Shown piece after piece: positions 57,401 to 64,000 of a stretch of DNA of 64,000 nucleotides. Location: contig NC_049985.1 in NCBI RefSeq assembly GCF_000003815.2, positions 6,587,120-6,651,119 on the forward strand, written 5' to 3'. This DNA comes from Branchiostoma floridae (Eukaryota; Chordata; Leptocardii; Amphioxiformes; Branchiostomatidae). The notes below the pieces were generated by a model. It saw nothing but the letters and a program-made list of their open reading frames with translations, made no database searches and had not been told where the DNA came from. Every line of letters begins with the position of its first letter. Position 1 is the first letter of the stretch. Position numbers and translations under genes: made by a program.

Positions 57401-60270
57401 TATAGGGTTGTTCAGGGGTCGTCTGAAGTTCGGAATCCGGTAGCAAAAATGGTGATGGTCATGGTGTCGGAGCACGTTAACGTCAACTACCAATTATAAG
57501 AGGATTGCCGGTACTTGAGTGAAATTAAGTTTTCCCATGTTTTTGATACACCTGGATTCATAGGTTTGGGATAATCCTGTTGTACCATCGACCAAACATG
57601 AGAAAGTAATACTTAAAAGAAATATTGGCCTAAAGATCTTTTCCAGCATAGCTTCACAAAGTGTGAATAAACGTTACAATAAGTCAAGAAGGTTTTAGCG
57701 TTAGGAATTTGCCTTTTGCTTGATCAAAATACGTTTCTGCGAAAGAAATAACCTCTAGATTCAGCATGACCATGGCTGTAAGGGTTTGTCACGAATAGAG
57801 TGTCTTCCGACCTTTCAGGGAATTATCGTGGGCTACAGAGCAAAAAAAAACCATTAACATTTGACCGGTGGCAGGGGAAATATGCAACTTAGATACAGCA
57901 CCAAGACAAGATTATCCGTGGTCGTCTCAGATTGCTTACGCCTTCTACATACAGAGTAGTACCTCAGCAGTCTTGTGGAACAAAGCGGATAGTTACCACT
58001 TGTCGGACGCCAAACGTCTGTTAGTGCCGCCTGCCTTTAGAAGGCCTAGCATTTATAATCAGGGCACGATGTTAAAGTGTATTTCAGTATCAAGGTCGAT
58101 CTCTTTCAAAGTCAAAGTGAATTATTTCCTAATGAGAGATCATTTCCTGGAATAAGGAAAGCTACATGCTAGTCATTGTCTTAAACGTCGGCAACTTAAG
58201 ATTCCCCATGCAAGCATTATCTGACATTTTGGCAAGCATACAGAATTCAGATGAGCTGTTCAAGATAATGGTCATACTTTTTCTAAGAACGGTATTTGGT
58301 TATAAATGAAAGACTTAGCAGGAATGAACAAATCAAGGCAAAATTGCACTAATTGGCAACTCAACTAATCAAAACATAGGAGGAGAAAATTATTAGTCCC
58401 TAGAGAAACAGTCTACTAACAAAGCATCTAATCTCCAATGAAATTTGGGACCTTAATGTTCAACATAGCGGGGTTTACCGTAAGCTGTTTTGATTCTTAG
58501 CTTCTAAGTAATGTATTGCGTCAGGATTTTTTTTACCTTCTCGGTCTATTGTTGCGACTGTGCCAGTTCATCTTCTAACCAGGTATTTATTTTTGAAGTA
58601 AGGCGACATTATCACAATGTAAATCTTTCAGTAACAGCACAACCTGTATGTACAGCCGGTCTGACTACCCTTCGGCGTAACACACAAGCTTCGGAACCAG
58701 AAATGATGAGATTTCTGAATTGATTTATTTATAAGTAGATTACTATGTATCTAACTATGTAAACCTTTCTCTAATGTTTAAGACGCACTAAAACGTTATC
58801 TAATTTTCCGCCCGCCCGACTTTATTGGATGATCATAGTAAGCACCGTAAAGCGTCTAACTTTGTAGTCTAGTCACATATATAGGCACCGATGTTAAGAA
58901 TTCCAACCCAGTAGAAAACTACTAGGGTTTGACTTTTCCCGATAATGCTAGTAACAAAGAAGAACGAACTTGTACGCCGTAGAGTTGTAGGCGACGTTCG
59001 CAACAGAATTACCTAAAACCCAGACATGTTTTTCTTGAGTATTCAGTTTTATAGTAAAATTCCACCAATCAATTTTTAAATTCCATGTCTCAACGAATCT
59101 GAAAATGCGTACGGTTCAGCAAAGAGGCAGCAATCCCCTCCTATTAGACTGTGCAATAAATAAATAAACCATTCATTCATTCATTCATTAATAGAAATCT
59201 AACGTCTTCGTGTTTTCATACAGTTCATTTGTACAGCGTTTTCAGATTTTTGCTTGCCATTTCTTAAATAATAACACATAAGATCAAGTCTAGAATCGGG
59301 ACAGGATTCTGGAAGTAGTGACTTACTTTGTTTCACTTTTCCTACGGGTGTTCCTTACGGTTCCTAAAGAATGGGTGAGACTTTTCATCAGTCGATATTC
59401 CGCCCCATAGAACACCCATCATGCACGGCTAGGATTAAAGCATCTGTTGATTTATCGCAGCACAGAGGCGCCCTTATTGAAATTCATTACAAAAGAAAGT
59501 AATCAGGAATATTGGCGAATATCTCTGAAGGCATCGTAATATTTTCGCGGATGTTCGCCGGTAAATCAATAAGGTGCCGCCCCTGCTGACTGATGGACGC
59601 GAGAGATACAATCCCCGGGAGTTGTAATCACCCCGGCCTTCGGGCTCCGCGGATATAGGTGTAAAACGGCGCGGAGGGGAAAACTGTCGTTTAACGCGCA
59701 TACAGCCGTCAGCGGGATTTACGGTAATCACATGCGGTAAAATGGGCCAGCTGCAGCCAGAGCGTAAATCATACCAAGGTTTGAGGCGTCGGACGTGGCT
59801 GGGAGATAATCAAATCCCGAGACAGGTAGCCCCAAGAGGGGGCACGGACAGTACGTTGTGATAAGACAATACTGACCATATCCGAGAAGCTGTAGAATGA
59901 CCCATGGATACAGCTGTTGCCGCTTTTCCTGTTCATTTTAGTGCATATTCTAAATTGGGATCAGGTTTTATTGCTTTTCTAGATTCCTATCGCCGCCCAT
60001 GAACCCTTATAGCCTAGCCTTTTCCATTGTTACCAGTGCCGGCAGCAACGTGCTTCAGCCTATTAGATGCCCGAGGCAACAATCGTTGTGACCATGTCAG
60101 GGCATCATACGCCGTCTGCAATTTTACGACCAACAGCACATGGGTACAAGTATATTTTCCGACCATGAAGATTATGGTATTGGTCACCCGGGGTCTTTGG
60201 TAACGTACTTGTCCCTGAATATATATGTGCACCCGACATGGTGCTAGGTACTCCCAGCCAACCGTGGTGG
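54440..60270. other. Intergenic, no gene seen
   Basis: A short ATTC repeat (about 59174-59190) and a GC-richer block (59,560-59,800) stand out. No gene supported; the repeat fragment at 58655-58700 belongs to the 11324 family. Confidence 0.4.
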
Positions 60271-60282
60271 AAGCTATTTGTT

Positions 60283-60477
60283 TTAACGACGTTCTTCCAA
60301 GTTTCCGTGCCGCGGCGCAATTACTTTGCTGTCTCTGGCTACTCCGTGTAAACTCTCTCGTGGGACAGACACAGTTGGGGGTACGTGGACGTTATCGACA
60401 GCTCTCCAGTAATATTCAGGTACAAAACTCAGCGCGTCGATGGAGGGTAGACATCCAGCTAATACGATACACAGCAT
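60283..60477 (-). CDS. Weak candidate: 64-residue secreted-peptide-like ORF
   Basis: From the first ATG in the frame: MLCIVLAGCLPSIDA, then LSFVPEYYWRAVDN, then a Pro/Arg/His-rich end closing in EERR and a stop. It looks like a short signal peptide plus a small peptide, but length and hydrophobic start could arise by chance. No splice-site or homology support. Not recognised as a known neuropeptide. Confidence 0.15.
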   Translation of the reverse strand: MLCIVLAGCLPSIDALSFVPEYYWRAVDNVHVPPTVSVPRESLHGVARDSKVIAPRHGNLEERR

Positions 60478-60559
60478 TACAGCCACACAAGCGACCGGAT
60501 ATTTGGAAACTGTCAAACGTTTCAGACAGCTTTCCACTTTCGTCTGTTAGTGACTGAAC

Positions 60560-63500
60560 AAGACCTGTAGTCAAACATGTATTTATTCACAAAACTACGA
60601 TAAGATATGCAAATGAAGTAAGGACAAATTCTAGATAGCCCAATAGTAAATAAAGTAAAACAAGGCACTAGATTAGAGTAGGACAAAGTGTTGTATGTAT
60701 GTATGTATGTATTTATATGTGCCCAGGGTCACCTGAAAAACAGGCAGTAGCCTGAGAGTGTTTTTCCTAGTTAAATAGATAAAAAATAATAATAATGATA
60801 ATTTAAGCTCCTGTATTTTACGACCTGAACAAATTCAACAACCGATTTTACGAATGGTATGATTTTTAAGAATACCTTAATAATTTAATAAAATACCGTC
60901 AGATAACTTGAAAGGACAGCATTTTGGTCTCCTTGTCTTGGTCTTTTTTAGTCATGTCCAGACGCCATGATATGATACAGCAGGCAGCAGATAGGCATCG
61001 GTACTCCCTGGTCATCAGAACGAAGAACTAGTATCCACGCACGTCATGGAATCTGCTGATCACTCTCAAACTAAACGTCTGGCGATTTTCTTCACGATGG
61101 CATTTCCACAAAAATCGTCTTTGGGAGGTTGTATTTCGGCGGGCGGAAGGAGATTGGAAAGGTTATAGGCCATTTACACCATCAGCGGAGAGTAGAAGGG
61201 CCTTCTCGGACTCTTCAGCGCACTCCCATACCAAGGTGGGTAATTGGTCTGGGTGGAATGGGGTACTCACCGAAAATTGGAAATAAGACCATCGGAAGAA
61301 CATACATTTCTCCCGAGGCAGCGAAGATGTTACGTCGATAGCGAATACATTACAGAAATTCAATATACCTCCGTGTTCATAAGCTCCATTGTTTAGCACA
61401 CACACCTTCGTGCAACATCTACAGTTTCGCTCAACTTAAATGAGACTTAACCAGCGGCAGCGATGGGCAATAGAAGATATATTGTTGCTATATTCACTGC
61501 GGTGGTGTAACGAGCACGAATCTACAATCCCACAGCGCGTGTGAAAACTGTACAATAGCGAATTGTGTGCAATCAGTGTGCCATTCCCACCCACGGAATT
61601 GCACACACCATCCAAAATAGCACACATAGCAAGATATACTCTCATTTTACCCGGGCGTTGGATCAAAATAATACAAGTAGTTTGAACATCCGCCCGGTGA
61701 AAGAAGTTTAAAAAGAATGTCTGCTTCGAATCATATGGGTTCCCCATGAAAAAAACTAGCGCCAACATTCATTCATTCATAGATATACAATACAATTATT
61801 TTGCATTATTTTTTGAATGGTAACAATTATGCACAACCCAACAAAACTTCCGCCAGTTCTGTAAATTCTATCAAGGGGATACTTTTGACCGCCAGTACAT
61901 TAGGAACGTATTTAAAGCTAGCTGCATCAGACAAATATTGGAGCTGTTGAAATTATGCAGGTATTTGTTCAAAGCGTTCCGGTACTATACCTAATCTCAC
62001 ACCTCCTTTGTGGCTAAATGGATTCTTGTCTAATATCTCCCCTACACTATGGCAGGTGCGATGATTAATGGCATCGAAGATTAGAGATCAGAAAGTGGTG
62101 TACAGGCCTGCTGTTACAGCGATACTTTCCCAATTAAGGGAAAATGAAGAGGTTGAATATTCAACATACCGAAACGACCAACCTGTCCGAATTGCACTGC
62201 TACAATCTGTGAGTGAAAACACACTAAAACGGGCATTTTGGCCAGGCGTTTAAGAGGGGTCCTTGTCTCGTACTCTTAAAGCTCTGAAATATGCGGACAA
62301 GTATTCAAGGAGAAGGTAAAATGCGTACCCATGTACCTCTCTCTACCAGAAGTTTAAAATCGATGAAATTACCCTACCTGCTTACAATTCCATCGTCGAA
62401 TCCGGTCGGCGAAAGGTTCTCCTCTCTGTTCAAAACGAAATCCTTGCCCTGTACGCAGAGGCTGTGCACTGCGCTCGACAGTACTCGGTGTGGGTACGCA
62501 GTGCCGAGTTGGAGGGGACCTGTACGGGCACAGCGGGCGTTCAAATGACGAGTCGCGATAGAACGCAGGCTCGGTACACAAACACAGGTCGATACATCGC
62601 CTGTCTATCAAGATGTCGGACTAATAACGAACACGGAGACCCCGGGTACTGATTGGTATCGAACGTGACGAAGGCGGACGCTAGTCTGGACCCCCAACAG
62701 CGCATACAGCTTCTGGCGGGGCTGCCTTCATTATGAATAGTATGAAGGAAACCGCGTGGAATCCATATGGCGCGTCGCACCCAATGATTTATCAGAGACC
62801 GCCGTGCGAATGGATGAATCGCTCACTTATTGGGGATCAAATAGGGGTGGAATTTCTCAAGGGTTTTGGGAGACCGTTGTTTCTTTCCCACAATGGTCAT
62901 CGAATATCCATAACCATTTCCGTGATGCGAAATCCGATAAAAGTAAAAGTACAGCTTCGTATCATTTGATGATTTATCAACAGTCGACTTGGCATGTCTT
63001 CAAGCCAGTTACATTTGTTGTGAAAACTTTCGATATTTCCTGTGAACCGCAAGGTGATATTCTTATTGCATCTAATATTTGTTGTATAGCACTCGTCATC
63101 ATGACGATCAAATCAAACGCTGAAGACTTCTTGCGCTTAAGTATGGCCTGTCACCTGATTTTACCCTATTTACTCGTAAAGATGATTTTCTTAATGTTTT
63201 GTATCCTTATCTTTTGTTTGAAGACTTTAATGTATGAACTCTTTCATAAGCATCAGACGAAGAGAAAACTTTACGGGAGTTTCGTGGCATGCAAATATGT
63301 ACATACAATATAGGGAAAAAAAGCTGCGAGTTTTCATTGATCTCCGCTGGGGGCGCTACACGACAGCACATGTATGGTTAATTCCAGCATCAGTGGGGCA
63401 AAGGTGCGAGCTCGCGCCGCGGAGAGCCATTCAGCTTAACTAATGTTCATGAATAACACAGCAGTTTTGTCAATCAGAGTTCAAGGCCGCACTTGACCTG

Positions 63501-64000
63501 GGTATACACCTAGTTTACGCATCAACGCGAGTTACGTTGGGAAAAGCACAAATCGCCTTCTATACGTAGCAAGGGCCGGGGTCAACCATGATATACGCCA
63601 GTAATAGACTGATCAAAGTAGGATACAAGCAGTGATGAAGGAAGCGATCTTTCTGACTGGATAGACTCCTATTTATCATGACAATGTACATCACTGCTTG
63701 AACTGATAACTTAGCGAGCAGGGACGTTAGGTTTTTCCTCCCTGTCAACTTTTCCTTACAACTCTGTTCTCATCAGCAGTTAGATAAGGCATTAAAACGT
63801 GGAACATGCATCTTTGATATTGCTATGAATACAAGATTTGAACACGGAAAGGAATTTTTCTTGTGGAATACACGGGCGGAACCAGCGGTCTTTAAATTAT
63901 TCAGCGGCAGATGTATGTACAACCGCCGGGATGTCTTTGATGAACCGCCTATGTTTTACGCAGCTCGGCTGTTTCGGATATTGCAACGGACGTTTTATCA
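60560..64000. other. Right edge, no gene seen
   Basis: A short (TATG)n at about 60691-60711. The longest open run (62756-63313, 185 codons) begins at a non-ATG codon and shows no domain. A gene extending beyond the window cannot be excluded. Confidence 0.4.

Noticed and set aside
62756-63313. 185-codon open frame near the right edge
   Set aside because: Starts at GTG, has AT-driven hydrophobic composition and no domain. A run of this length is expected about once by chance in 64 kb read in six frames.

Overview
The window looks like nuclear DNA of a cephalochordate (amphioxus, Branchiostoma type). It is intron-rich, low in gene density, AT-leaning, full of short inverted-repeat (MITE-like) elements, tRNA-derived SINEs and microsatellites, and carries a single-exon neural LRR-Ig adhesion gene very close to the vertebrate netrin-G-ligand (LRRC4) family. 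The organism call is inference; no species marker is present.

Left block (1-14,900), plus strand: two tandem genes for type I membrane proteins. The first is cut by the window start and only its 3' half is visible: stalk, transmembrane and tail exons at 302-445, 1225-1327, 1666-1818 and 2648-2741, with an assembly gap at 2152-2605. The second can be read completely as nine exons between 5501 and 14542. It encodes 445 residues: signal peptide, F5/8 type C (discoidin) domain, one sushi/CCP domain, Ser/Thr/Pro-rich stalk, transmembrane helix and a tyrosine-containing cytoplasmic tail. All reading phases close across the eight introns. The visible part of the first gene has the same exon order and intron phases as the second, and both tails contain two NxxY-type motifs, so they are tandem paralogues. 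The pair looks like a surface-recognition/signalling receptor family. The introns are heavily loaded with MITEs, two of them inserted within 12 nt of a splice donor.

Middle block (14,900-30,000): no gene recognised. It holds several fold-back elements, a TTAA-flanked MITE, a degenerate 'TTTAATGATC' repeat tract and a SINE.

30,004-32,155, minus strand: a complete single-exon gene for a 605-residue NGL/LRRC4-like synaptic adhesion protein (LRRNT, about ten LRRs, LRRCT, one Ig, transmembrane segment, basic juxtamembrane region, C-terminal class I PDZ ligand), with an AATAAA signal downstream.

Right block (32,200-64,000): no convincing coding gene. It holds an 881-bp TA-flanked mariner-like fold-back, a MITE whose empty site survives in a neighbouring tandem copy, copies of a repeat that places a CRE-like TGACGTCA and an E-box-like TCACGTG at near-constant spacing, tandem duplications at 42-43 kb, a roughly 107-bp degenerate satellite at 53.6-54.4 kb and several microsatellites.

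Splice models are read by eye from phase, consensus sites and domain continuity. No transcript or database support was available.
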